Shown in pieces: positions 29,607 through 37,960 of a stretch of DNA of 64,000 nucleotides. Source of the stretch: an uncultured Psychrobacter sp. Its GTDB lineage: Bacteria > Pseudomonadota > Gammaproteobacteria > Pseudomonadales > Moraxellaceae. The position numbers were made by a program, and so were the translations under genes. A model generated the notes under the pieces. It did not search any database. It was not told the DNA's origin and worked only from the letters and a program-made list of their open reading frames with translations. Position 1 is the stretch's first letter. Each line of letters begins with the position of its first letter. The DNA lies in assembly GCF_947495825.1 (NCBI RefSeq), contig NZ_CANMAH010000008.1:62001-126000 (forward strand), given 5' to 3'.

Positions 29607-30734
29607 TTACTCCAGTTCCATTTCAGAAATCATATGAGCATTTACCTTGTGCACATCATACTTTTCTTCAGCTATTAAACGTGCACGCTGACCCATTCCT
29701 TCAATTAAGGCTGGCTGCTCAATAAAGCGTAGCATTGCTTGTACTAAAGCATTTACATCTTTGACAGGAACCAAGAAACCATTGTCACCATCTACAACCG
29801 TTTCACGACAGCCTGGTGCATCAGTGGTGATAATTGCACGCCCCATTGCCATCGCTTCTAGTACTGTACGTGGTGTGCCTTCACGATAAGACGGCAACAC
29901 ATAGACTGAGGAAGCTTGTATTGCCGGACGTACATCTTTTAAGCGACCTAAGAAATTAACTGTACCCGCTTTAATCCATTCATCTAATTCAGCTTGGGTA
30001 ATGCTAGTTGGATTAGCATCAAGACCACCGACTAAATCAAACTGCACTTCAGGGTGTAGCTTTTTAATTTGTTGAGCTGCTTGATTGTACTCTCGCACAC
30101 CTTTATCGCCTAATAATCGAGCAATCAATAAAAAATGTAACGGTTTTTGCGTATCAAAAGGTACAGTCTCAAACTCCTCAATATCTACACCCGATCCACT
30201 TACTACACATGTACGTGTTTTTGGAGACACAATATTCAACCGATGAAATAAGGCCTCGTCATCGTGGTTTTGAAAAAATACCACTTGGCAATGACGCAAT
30301 GCTGAACGATATAAACCTTGAGCGACAGCACGTATGCGTTTGCGCTTATCATCGTCCTCTCCGGTAAAAGCAAAGCCTAAACCTGTAATTAAGGCAAAAC
30401 GCTTAGGCACACGAGCAAGCCAAGCGGCAAGCGTTCCGTAAATGACAGGCTTAATAGTGTATCCCATCATATAGTTTGGCTTAATTTTTCTCATCAAAGT
30501 ATATAGAGAAACTAAAGCTTGTGTATCTGCTATAGGGTTGATGCCTGTTCGTTGCATTGAAATATCATGGGGTATGACGCCCAATTCTGTTAGTTCTGTC
30601 ATTACAACTTTATTATCTAATAGTTCTGGAGCGGCTACATGAACCTCTACCCCTTTCTCTAAGAGCGCAACTATAAGGGGCTTTCGGAAACCAATTAAAG
30701 AACTGGCAAAACTAGCTACAATTAAAAATTTCAT
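29607..30734 (-). CDS. Glycosyltransferase family 4 (PglA-like)
   Basis: A 375-residue GT-B glycosyltransferase. The C-terminal nucleotide-sugar site has LLIARLLGDKGV and the E-x7-E motif in YREGTPRTVLEAMAMG. The N-terminal domain (SFASSLIGFRKPLIVALLEKG) resembles PglA-type enzymes, which add GalNAc or a similar sugar to the lipid-linked first sugar. It acts on the cytoplasmic face. Its place directly before the PglC-type gene suggests that it adds the second sugar. GC content is like the core genome rather than the AT-rich genes upstream. Confidence 0.88.
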   Translation of the reverse strand: MKFLIVASFASSLIGFRKPLIVALLEKGVEVHVAAPELLDNKVVMTELTELGVIPHDISMQRTGINPIADTQALVSLYTLMRKIKPNYMMGYTIKPVIYGTLAAWLARVPKRFALITGLGFAFTGEDDDKRKRIRAVAQGLYRSALRHCQVVFFQNHDDEALFHRLNIVSPKTRTCVVSGSGVDIEEFETVPFDTQKPLHFLLIARLLGDKGVREYNQAAQQIKKLHPEVQFDLVGGLDANPTSITQAELDEWIKAGTVNFLGRLKDVRPAIQASSVYVLPSYREGTPRTVLEAMAMGRAIITTDAPGCRETVVDGDNGFLVPVKDVNALVQAMLRFIEQPALIEGMGQRARLIAEEKYDVHKVNAHMISEMELE

Positions 30735-30755
30735 AAACGACTCTAATAAAATGTA

Positions 30756-31919
30756 TTAATGCTCGACGGGAATCATTCTTTCAAAATTATTCTGTACTCT
30801 ATAACCTATATAAACTAAGAGAACTGAATAAATAAACAAGTAGTTAAGTACAAAAAAAGTTGAGCTATTTGTAGATAAAGAAAATATTGCTGCAAGTGAC
30901 ATTATCGTAGCAGCCTTAAATCTAGCATTATGCTTGGACGTCATCCATATTAAAGACAAACAAAATAGAGCAAAAATAAATGCACCAATAACACCGAACT
31001 TTAACAAAGTTTCTATCAGTCCATTATGCGTTCCAAGCTCACGTCCACCGCCTCTATCGAATTTAACACCATCGAAACCTAAACCTATGATAGGTTGACT
31101 CTCAAATCTCTCGAGCGCTAGGTGCATGAGTATATCGCGTCCATTATAACCAGTGTCTAATAGACGTGAATCAGATGAGCTAGCTAAACCCGAAAAGTTA
31201 CCTGCTACCCAATCTGCTATTTCAACAGAATAAATAGATATCCCTAGTACAGTCGCTAGCAATATAAACAACGTGAAAAAACTGCTTCTTGGGAATTTAG
31301 TAACGAAAATATAAGACAATAAACTTAGTATGAATGCTAATGTTGCACTTCTAGAAGCAGTAATGACAGTGATTAATGCTACTATTATCACCGCTAGAAT
31401 CTTGTATTTCCTATGATCCAAACCCAATAGAATAAAAGGTAATAACATCATTGCAAGATGACTAGTAATATTTGGGTTCATAAATAACCCAGGTTGACGA
31501 AAATCAGACCAACTTGTGAAGCTTACAAGAAAAAAAGGAAGCGATATGAGTAGAGTTTTAGATAAAGTTTTATATTGCTCTTTTTGATAAAAAGATTGAC
31601 CTTCGGCTAAAGCTATTTGAGATGTAAAAAATAAAAATAAAACCAAAGCTATAGACTGAACTATAATCAATAATGTACCTTGGAATATAATACTTTGTAT
31701 AACGACAAAAATCACAAGCGATAAAATAAATATTAAACTTTTGTTCATTATTAACATTTGATGCTTATACATTATAAGGAAATAAAATAAAGTAAAATGC
31801 ACAACTACCAAAGGTGCTCTCAATGAAGCCAGACTTGAAAAACTTACAATAAAAATCACCAGTATTGATGTCAATACAAAGGAGTTTAAACTAATGAAGT
31901 TAGGAGCTCTTATATTCAT
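30756..31919 (-). CDS. O-antigen/capsule polymerase, Wzy-like
   Basis: A 387-residue polytopic membrane protein with about ten to eleven hydrophobic segments. A periplasmic loop after the middle carries the O-antigen-ligase/polymerase-family motif GTHNGLIETLLKFGVIGAF. This fits a Wzy polymerase that joins lipid-linked repeat units in the periplasm; WaaL-type ligases share the motif, but the location inside a Wzx/Wzc locus favours Wzy. AT-rich, as is normal for serotype-specific genes. Confidence 0.82.
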   Translation of the reverse strand: MNIRAPNFISLNSFVLTSILVIFIVSFSSLASLRAPLVVVHFTLFYFLIMYKHQMLIMNKSLIFILSLVIFVVIQSIIFQGTLLIIVQSIALVLFLFFTSQIALAEGQSFYQKEQYKTLSKTLLISLPFFLVSFTSWSDFRQPGLFMNPNITSHLAMMLLPFILLGLDHRKYKILAVIIVALITVITASRSATLAFILSLLSYIFVTKFPRSSFFTLFILLATVLGISIYSVEIADWVAGNFSGLASSSDSRLLDTGYNGRDILMHLALERFESQPIIGLGFDGVKFDRGGGRELGTHNGLIETLLKFGVIGAFIFALFCLSLIWMTSKHNARFKAATIMSLAAIFSLSTNSSTFFVLNYLFIYSVLLVYIGYRVQNNFERMIPVEH

Positions 31920-31942
31920 ATTATTCGCTACAGTATCGTCTA

Positions 31943-33073
31943 TTAATTTTTATTTTTTGAATATAAACTGTGAAATTTATCTATGATCACTTTCATAGAG
32001 TATTGAGTAATAATATTGTCTTTATTTTCATCTGCTTTTTCTATCAAGGCACTTTTTGAATAACTAAGATAATTCTTTATGGCATGACTAATACCATCTA
32101 CATCGTTACTCGGTGTGATAGACTCTTTGTCCAATAAGACACCTACGTCACCAACATCAGCTGCTACACATGTTGTATCTGCTAATATCGCTTCGCCCAC
32201 TACATTTGGAAACCCTTCGGTTTTTGAATGCAAGCAAAAGATATCCATCGCTTTTAGACACTTAGGTACATCGTCTCTTTGTCCTAATAGTTTAAAATTA
32301 TCTGCTAAATCATGTTGTGTTATCCAAGACATCAACTCTGTATTTTCTACGTTGTTGTCCCTTCCTACTAACATAAATTTTAAATCTGGAAAATCTTTTA
32401 TTAAATTAGCAGCAAGGTCTACAAATAATTTTTGGTTTTTAACTGGATTAAATCTTCCTACCGATCCAATAACAGTATCATCTGCGGATAAACCAATCTC
32501 TTTACGAACATTGAGTCCATCTTCCTTTGTAGAAGAGAGGGCTTCTATATCGAAACCATTAGGAATAACCATCATCTTAGATTTATCATAACCAATACCG
32601 ATATGGTAATTCTTTGATACATGGGCTGCGCAAACTATGGAATTAGGGACGTAATAAGATAGCTTGGCGCATACTTTACTAAGATAGACCGTTTGCTTTG
32701 AAGGACCTTGTGAGACGTCCGTCGTACGTATACCCCAAATAATATTTTTTATCCCTACGCTTTTTGCAGCTATACCACCTAAAAAATCAGCATGGTACAT
32801 CCAAGTTTGTACGACATCAGGTTTGAGTTCTTTAAGTAACTTCTTCAATTTAAAAAAGGTTTTGGGTACTGAAGGAGTAGACGTCATACCCAAACTATAT
32901 ACCTTTATCCCCTGATTTTCTAAATCTGGACCAATAACACCGCTATCCGTTAAAGAAATAACAATATGTTGAAATTTTCCCGTTTTTTGGCTGTGAAGTA
33001 CCAGACGCTTAAGCATCAGCTCAGCACCTCCTACATTCAATCCAATAATAACGTGTACTATTTTCTTAGGCAT
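31943..33073 (-). CDS. Glycosyltransferase family 4
   Basis: A 376-residue GT-B enzyme. The N-terminus has HVIIGLNVGGAELML, the typical acceptor-side glycine loop; the C-terminal domain has VGRFNPVKNQKLFVD and E-x7-E in HSKTEGFPNVVGEAIL. The linked sugar is unknown. I take the ATG at 33073 (MPKKIVHV); an ATG 15 bases earlier is possible. Its start overlaps the end of the upstream ATP-grasp gene by 8 bases, which suggests coupled translation. Confidence 0.87.
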   Translation of the reverse strand: MPKKIVHVIIGLNVGGAELMLKRLVLHSQKTGKFQHIVISLTDSGVIGPDLENQGIKVYSLGMTSTPSVPKTFFKLKKLLKELKPDVVQTWMYHADFLGGIAAKSVGIKNIIWGIRTTDVSQGPSKQTVYLSKVCAKLSYYVPNSIVCAAHVSKNYHIGIGYDKSKMMVIPNGFDIEALSSTKEDGLNVRKEIGLSADDTVIGSVGRFNPVKNQKLFVDLAANLIKDFPDLKFMLVGRDNNVENTELMSWITQHDLADNFKLLGQRDDVPKCLKAMDIFCLHSKTEGFPNVVGEAILADTTCVAADVGDVGVLLDKESITPSNDVDGISHAIKNYLSYSKSALIEKADENKDNIITQYSMKVIIDKFHSLYSKNKN

Positions 33074-34058
33074 TTTTACGTTCCACATAGTTCAATAAAC
33101 CATAAGATAAGGTTTCTTCATGCAATGATTTTTTTTCTAAAAACTCCCAACCATCAGCTGTTTTACAATAATAACCATTGGACAGTCTAATAACAGAGGA
33201 TCCAAAGTTGGTACCCTGAAACTCAATCAAATAGGGTTTGCCATTTTTAAAAGCTAAATCCATTGAAATAAAAGGATTGTCTAATTTGTCAAAAACTTCT
33301 TTTGCATAATCCAATAGCTCACAAGGTACTTTGTTATGATGGAATTTTTTGCTACCACTTGCTCTAAAATCACCTTTTCTCACATCCCTGCGCATAGCAT
33401 ATAAACGTTGTTCAATAACTAAGACACGATAGTCACAGTTTAATTTTTCTAAAAAAGGTTGCGCGACAAACCTTTTAAAGGGTTTATAAAAATAAGAATA
33501 TAATGCATAGCTTTCAGATGACAATTGTTTTGAACGTATTACTTTTTTTACTGTGCGTTTAATTGGCAGCTGGCTATAATTCTTCTTAATTTTAGCAAAA
33601 TCACTTTCACTCTTAATCAATTGCACCCCAGAGCTACCCGAGCCATCTATAGTCTTTAAAACAAAAGGAATAGGCTTTTTTACTTGATCCAAATCGAATA
33701 CATATTGACCCGGTAAATCATTATTACCAAGGTGCTGTTTCATCACTTCCTGAAACCCTTTATTCTCATGAGCTAACAGTATTTCATAACTGGGTATTAT
33801 TAAACATTGATCTTTTACATAGTAAAGAATGTCTTTTAAATATGACCTTACTTCATTGTTGTATAAAGATGTGTATATTAAAACGTCATTTGAATCAAAA
33901 TGAATTTTGGGTATATCAGTAACACTTATAAACTCAATATTATAAACATTTGTAGGGAATGAGCTTGCTAAACGCTCTAGATTTAAAGTATCCCAGCTGT
34001 TTTTTGCACTTCCAAAATAACCATTTGGTAGTGAAGCTAGATAAATATTCTTTTTCAT
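33066..34058 (-). CDS. ATP-grasp protein, tandem copy 1 of 3 (most diverged)
   Basis: A 330-residue protein with an ATP-grasp-like second half. Visible are K135 in FVLKTIDG, the glycine-rich loop DGSGSSGV from 138, the RRDVRKGDFRASGS segment from 223, and metal ligands D267, E279 and Q281/N284 in LIEFQGTNFG. The N-terminus shares LPNGYFGS and HENKGFQE with two tandem paralogues upstream. The family is not one I can name with a substrate. In a locus that makes a uronic acid, a carboxylate-amine ligase that decorates the polymer is a reasonable inference. No signal peptide is present, so it should act on cytoplasmic precursors. Confidence 0.72.
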   Translation of the reverse strand: MKKNIYLASLPNGYFGSAKNSWDTLNLERLASSFPTNVYNIEFISVTDIPKIHFDSNDVLIYTSLYNNEVRSYLKDILYYVKDQCLIIPSYEILLAHENKGFQEVMKQHLGNNDLPGQYVFDLDQVKKPIPFVLKTIDGSGSSGVQLIKSESDFAKIKKNYSQLPIKRTVKKVIRSKQLSSESYALYSYFYKPFKRFVAQPFLEKLNCDYRVLVIEQRLYAMRRDVRKGDFRASGSKKFHHNKVPCELLDYAKEVFDKLDNPFISMDLAFKNGKPYLIEFQGTNFGSSVIRLSNGYYCKTADGWEFLEKKSLHEETLSYGLLNYVERKNA

Positions 34059-34223
34059 ACTTGCATCCTTTAAGAAGTAGTTATAATTGTTGATTTAAAA
34101 TTTTTCGAAAAATCAACAAAATTTAAATAAACTTGTGTCTATTCTTCTATCTACGTTCTCATTCAAGTAGGAACAATTAAGTCTAGAAGCCATATCTACC
34201 AAAGTTTATCGGTAGATAGTAAA

Positions 34224-35195
34224 TCAATTATTACTCAAGAATGTATTCAATGCGTAAGCAAAGTTTTCTTCAAGATCTTTATTGTTTTTTTCTTCATTCC
34301 ATTTTTTATTAAAGTAAACATATCTACTAGAGGAATTAAATAAAGTGAATGGACCAAAGTTAGTTCCTTGAAACTCTATTAAATGACATCCGTCTTCTGA
34401 TTGCACGATATCTAAAGAAGCATAAGGGTTGTCCAATTTATCAAATATACTTTTTGCAAAGTCTAAAACCTCTTCAGGAGGCTTAACAGATTTGCATAAA
34501 CCACTACCACTCGCTCTAAAATCCTTCTCTCTCACATCTCTTTTCAAACAATAATATCTGTCACCAAATATTAATATTTTAAAAACATTTAATAAATTAG
34601 GTATAAACTCTTGTTCAATGAATAAGTTAAAGCCCTTATGTCTATAGTTGTAAATTGAAAATTCGCTACCCTTTAACTTAAATCTTCTTTGTAACTTTAT
34701 AATTTTTCGTTTTTTAGAAACCTCGAAATACTTACTTTTTATAGTAGAAATATCTTTTTTACCTTTTGCTAAAAAGACCCCACTACTTTCTGCCCCTGAT
34801 ATAGTCTTTAAGACTTTTGGTACAGATAACGTAGAATCATCTATATCAAAAAAATAGTTCCCTTGTAAATTGCCAAAATCCAGTTCAGTTCTAAGCAACT
34901 CTTGAAAACCTTTATTTTCGTGAGCCAATAACATATTGTAGCTTGGTAATATTTTGCATTTTTTATTTACAAAATACATAACATCTCTCAAATACAACCT
35001 AATATTTTCCTCATCACTGGACGTATATATAACAATGTCATCTGGATTAAAATTCATACGCGTCAAGTCATTTATCGTTGTAATTTCAGTATCATAATTT
35101 AAAAGCTTTGATAGCTTACTGACATTTAAACTTTGCCAACTACAACCTGTGCTACCAAAAAAACCATTAGGTAGCGTAGCTATATACACTTTCAT
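34224..35195 (-). CDS. ATP-grasp protein, tandem copy 2 of 3 (altered glycine loop)
   Basis: A 323-residue paralogue. Over the first 140 residues it aligns with copy 3 without gaps and shares 98 identities by hand count. The glycine loop reads SGAESSG (133-139) where copies 1 and 3 have DGSGSSG and DGAGSSG, so a conserved Asp and a loop Gly are replaced by Ser and Glu. The metal-binding LIEFQGTNFG is kept. It may have changed nucleotide handling or lost activity, or specialised. It is separated from copy 1 by a 165-base AT-rich spacer with palindromes. Confidence 0.7.
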   Translation of the reverse strand: MKVYIATLPNGFFGSTGCSWQSLNVSKLSKLLNYDTEITTINDLTRMNFNPDDIVIYTSSDEENIRLYLRDVMYFVNKKCKILPSYNMLLAHENKGFQELLRTELDFGNLQGNYFFDIDDSTLSVPKVLKTISGAESSGVFLAKGKKDISTIKSKYFEVSKKRKIIKLQRRFKLKGSEFSIYNYRHKGFNLFIEQEFIPNLLNVFKILIFGDRYYCLKRDVREKDFRASGSGLCKSVKPPEEVLDFAKSIFDKLDNPYASLDIVQSEDGCHLIEFQGTNFGPFTLFNSSSRYVYFNKKWNEEKNNKDLEENFAYALNTFLSNN

Positions 35196-35334
35196 GTTAA
35201 ATCCTTAAAATATTAATCAACACTTTTAAATTTTTATCAATAATTATTAATTTTATTATCATCTAACCTATAAATGACTTTAATTAAACTCTAGTAATAT
35301 GAGACTGTCTTTACAAGCAGCTATAGTGTAATAG

Positions 35335-36375
35335 CTACATAACTTTAGAACACTCAGCTCTAGTTACCATGTTAAACGGTACTGGTGTAGAGGTAGAGAC
35401 TGCTTCATTATTTCGAATATACAGGTTTAAAGCATGTGCATAATTTGCTTCAAGATCTTTGTCATTTTCTTCTTTAATCCATTTTCCATCTACCTGTAGA
35501 TATCTACTAGGTGCTTTTAACAACGTGCCAGGAGAGAAATTGGTGCCTTGAAACTCTATTAAATGACAACCATCAGTAGATTGAGCAATATCTAATGAAG
35601 CATATGGGTTGTTCATTTGAGTAAATATATTTTTAGCATAGTCTAAAACTTCATCAGAAGGTTTAACATGCTCAAAAAGGTTACTCCCACTGGCTCTAAA
35701 ATCACCTTCTCTAATATTTCTTTTTAAACTATAGTATCTATCGCCAAATACCAATATTTTAAAATCATAAGTTAAGTTAGGTATGAAATTTTGTTCAACG
35801 AACCTATTAAAACCTTTATGTCTATAGTTATATATCGAGAACTTATTATTTTCTGATTTAACTCTTCTTTGTAACTGCATTCTTCTGCTTTTTTTACAGG
35901 TAACGAAATGCTGTTGCTTTATATCTCGTAAATCATTCTTTTCTTTTACTAAAAAGACTCCGCTACTACCGGCTCCATCAACTGTTTTTAATACTTTTGG
36001 AATTGAGAGAATAGAATCATCAATATCATAAAAGTAATTGCCAGGTAGGTTCCCAAAGCCCAGTTCAGTTCTCATTAATTCTTGAAAACCCTTATTCTCA
36101 TGACACATTAGGATATCGAAATTAGGTAAGATTTGGCACTTCTTACTAATAAAGTGCATAATATCTTGCAAATAGAACCTTATATGTTTTTCATCACTAG
36201 ACGTATAAACAACTGTATCTGTTTTCTTAAAATCGATATTCATTAAATCGTTAATGGTGACTATTTCGGTCTCATAATTTAATAAGTCTGCCAATCTATA
36301 TACATCAAGGCTTTTCCAACTTTGTCCTGTACTACCAAAAAAACCATTAGGTAATGTTGCTATGTAAACTTTCAT
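35335..36375 (-). CDS. ATP-grasp protein, tandem copy 3 of 3
   Basis: A 346-residue paralogue and probably the best-preserved active copy: K130 in KVLKTVDG, DGAGSSG at 133-139, the REGDFRASGSNLF segment and LIEFQGTNFS with the metal-binding Glu and Gln/Asn. It has a C-terminal tail of about 25 residues (STPVPFNMVTRAECSKVM) not seen in the other copies. The high similarity to copy 2 indicates a recent tandem duplication. Function as for copy 1: probable carboxylate-amine ligase, substrate unknown. Confidence 0.72.
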   Translation of the reverse strand: MKVYIATLPNGFFGSTGQSWKSLDVYRLADLLNYETEIVTINDLMNIDFKKTDTVVYTSSDEKHIRFYLQDIMHFISKKCQILPNFDILMCHENKGFQELMRTELGFGNLPGNYFYDIDDSILSIPKVLKTVDGAGSSGVFLVKEKNDLRDIKQQHFVTCKKSRRMQLQRRVKSENNKFSIYNYRHKGFNRFVEQNFIPNLTYDFKILVFGDRYYSLKRNIREGDFRASGSNLFEHVKPSDEVLDYAKNIFTQMNNPYASLDIAQSTDGCHLIEFQGTNFSPGTLLKAPSRYLQVDGKWIKEENDKDLEANYAHALNLYIRNNEAVSTSTPVPFNMVTRAECSKVM

Positions 36376-36622
36376 CTTGTAAACCTATTGTAATTTATAT
36401 TTCCACTGTGTAAATATTAAGAATAACATTTTATTCACAAATGTTCATTGGTTTTAATTAAATAAATATTTATTTATGTAAACATTTGTTTTTAAAAAAA
36501 ACCGTCTTAATCATCCTACTCAATAGCACTACTTACAAAAAGTTTTATAGAAAATATTTATATATTTATTAAATATATTTTTAAAATATTAATTCTAAAC
36601 TTTGGATTTTAATTGAATAGTA

Positions 36623-37693
36623 CTACTTACTCTGTAAATTTCTTATAACTTCATCTGTATATTCACCTAGAAATGGTTCTCCTGCATACTGTGCAAATAA
36701 TATAGTTTGTCCACCTAGATTTATTTCTATACAACGCCATATGTTATTAGCGTCTAAAGCCATATCAAGGCTAATTAAGCGAGCATCTATAATATTTTTC
36801 GCAACTTTGATACTTGTATCAATCATGTCGTTATATAAAGGGAACTTCTTGTTGTCAAAGATAAAACCTGAATCAGGATGTTTGAAAAATTTTTTAGCAT
36901 ATCTATCGTTTGCATAAACATTTAGCATTCCGTCTGGTTTAATATTACAAACAATTCCGCCATCCGATAAGTTGTCTAAGCTTCCATTGACTCCCATACG
37001 AATACTGGCATTAACTACATGTAGTACATTTTTATTATCTCTGTATATACAAACCCTAACAGAATTAACACTTTCTTCATTAAACGCATCAATAAGTTGA
37101 GACTGATGTAGTTTTTCTTGTACTACCAAATTAGGATATAGCTGTATTATTTGTTTCATTTGTTCTTTATTGTTAACAAAGTGTATGTTTTTACCACCAT
37201 AGGTATCTTTATTAGGCTTAATAACTATTGGAAAATCTTTCGACGTTATTTCATTTTCGATAAATTTATTTATATCTTCAATGACTTCGAAATCATAAGA
37301 ATAATAACTATTGTTTAACTTATGAAAAAAATCTTTCGGAAAAATACCTCTACCGAACCACTTATTATAAATACTCTTATTTCCTAAAAAAGCAACCCTT
37401 TTATCATTATTCAAACTAGGCTCAATATATAGTGGTAAGAATTCTTCAGGAACTATTCTTTTATCAAAAATTCCAGATACTGACTTAGTAATTTCGACTG
37501 TTTTAAGATTAACAATTGGTGATACTGCCTTCCAATAATCAAGATATTCTTTTTCCTCATTCTTTGTTAGCTTCTTTTTTACAAAATAAGGAGAGTCATA
37601 TATAATTTTATTACGTTTAAAAAACGCGCAGTATACTGAAGAAAATTTCCAAGTCTTCATAGCTGCTTTCTTTATTAGCTTTTTACTTTTCAT
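36623..37693 (-). CDS. Sugar-transfer-associated ATP-grasp protein
   Basis: A 356-residue ATP-grasp protein that I assign to the sugar-transfer-associated type by overall pattern: an N-terminal helical part, FLGNKSIYNKWFG, then VIKPNKDTYGGKNIHFV for the ATP loop, VRVCIYRD, and the metal site CIEINLGGQTILF with Glu and Asn. Members recur in capsule and O-antigen loci, and their reaction is not established. It is not closely similar to the tandem trio. The flanking gaps (247 and 267 bases) are extremely AT-rich and hold no gene that I can see. Confidence 0.75.
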   Translation of the reverse strand: MKSKKLIKKAAMKTWKFSSVYCAFFKRNKIIYDSPYFVKKKLTKNEEKEYLDYWKAVSPIVNLKTVEITKSVSGIFDKRIVPEEFLPLYIEPSLNNDKRVAFLGNKSIYNKWFGRGIFPKDFFHKLNNSYYSYDFEVIEDINKFIENEITSKDFPIVIKPNKDTYGGKNIHFVNNKEQMKQIIQLYPNLVVQEKLHQSQLIDAFNEESVNSVRVCIYRDNKNVLHVVNASIRMGVNGSLDNLSDGGIVCNIKPDGMLNVYANDRYAKKFFKHPDSGFIFDNKKFPLYNDMIDTSIKVAKNIIDARLISLDMALDANNIWRCIEINLGGQTILFAQYAGEPFLGEYTDEVIRNLQSK

Positions 37694-37960
37694 ATTCTAT
37701 CCAGTATTCTTATTTTCTCAATCTAAATTCGAAACTAATCTATTTTTAAAATAATTAGTATTTTCAACAACTTAATTTTTATGCATTTCTTAAAACATGT
37801 AGTACATAATACATAAATATATTAACCGCATTCTTATATTAATAACGTATTTATTATAAAACCTACATATTAATATAAAATAATTTCTTTTATATTTTTA
37901 TAGAAAAAATACTTTTGTAATTTTTTTATATTATTTTAAATAGTTAAAAATTATTATTTT

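Noticed and set aside
33066..37693. ATP-grasp cluster as a graspetide (RiPP) locus
   Set aside because: No short precursor gene with a repeated core was found in the spacers, and no transporter-protease follows. The polysaccharide context explains the genes better.
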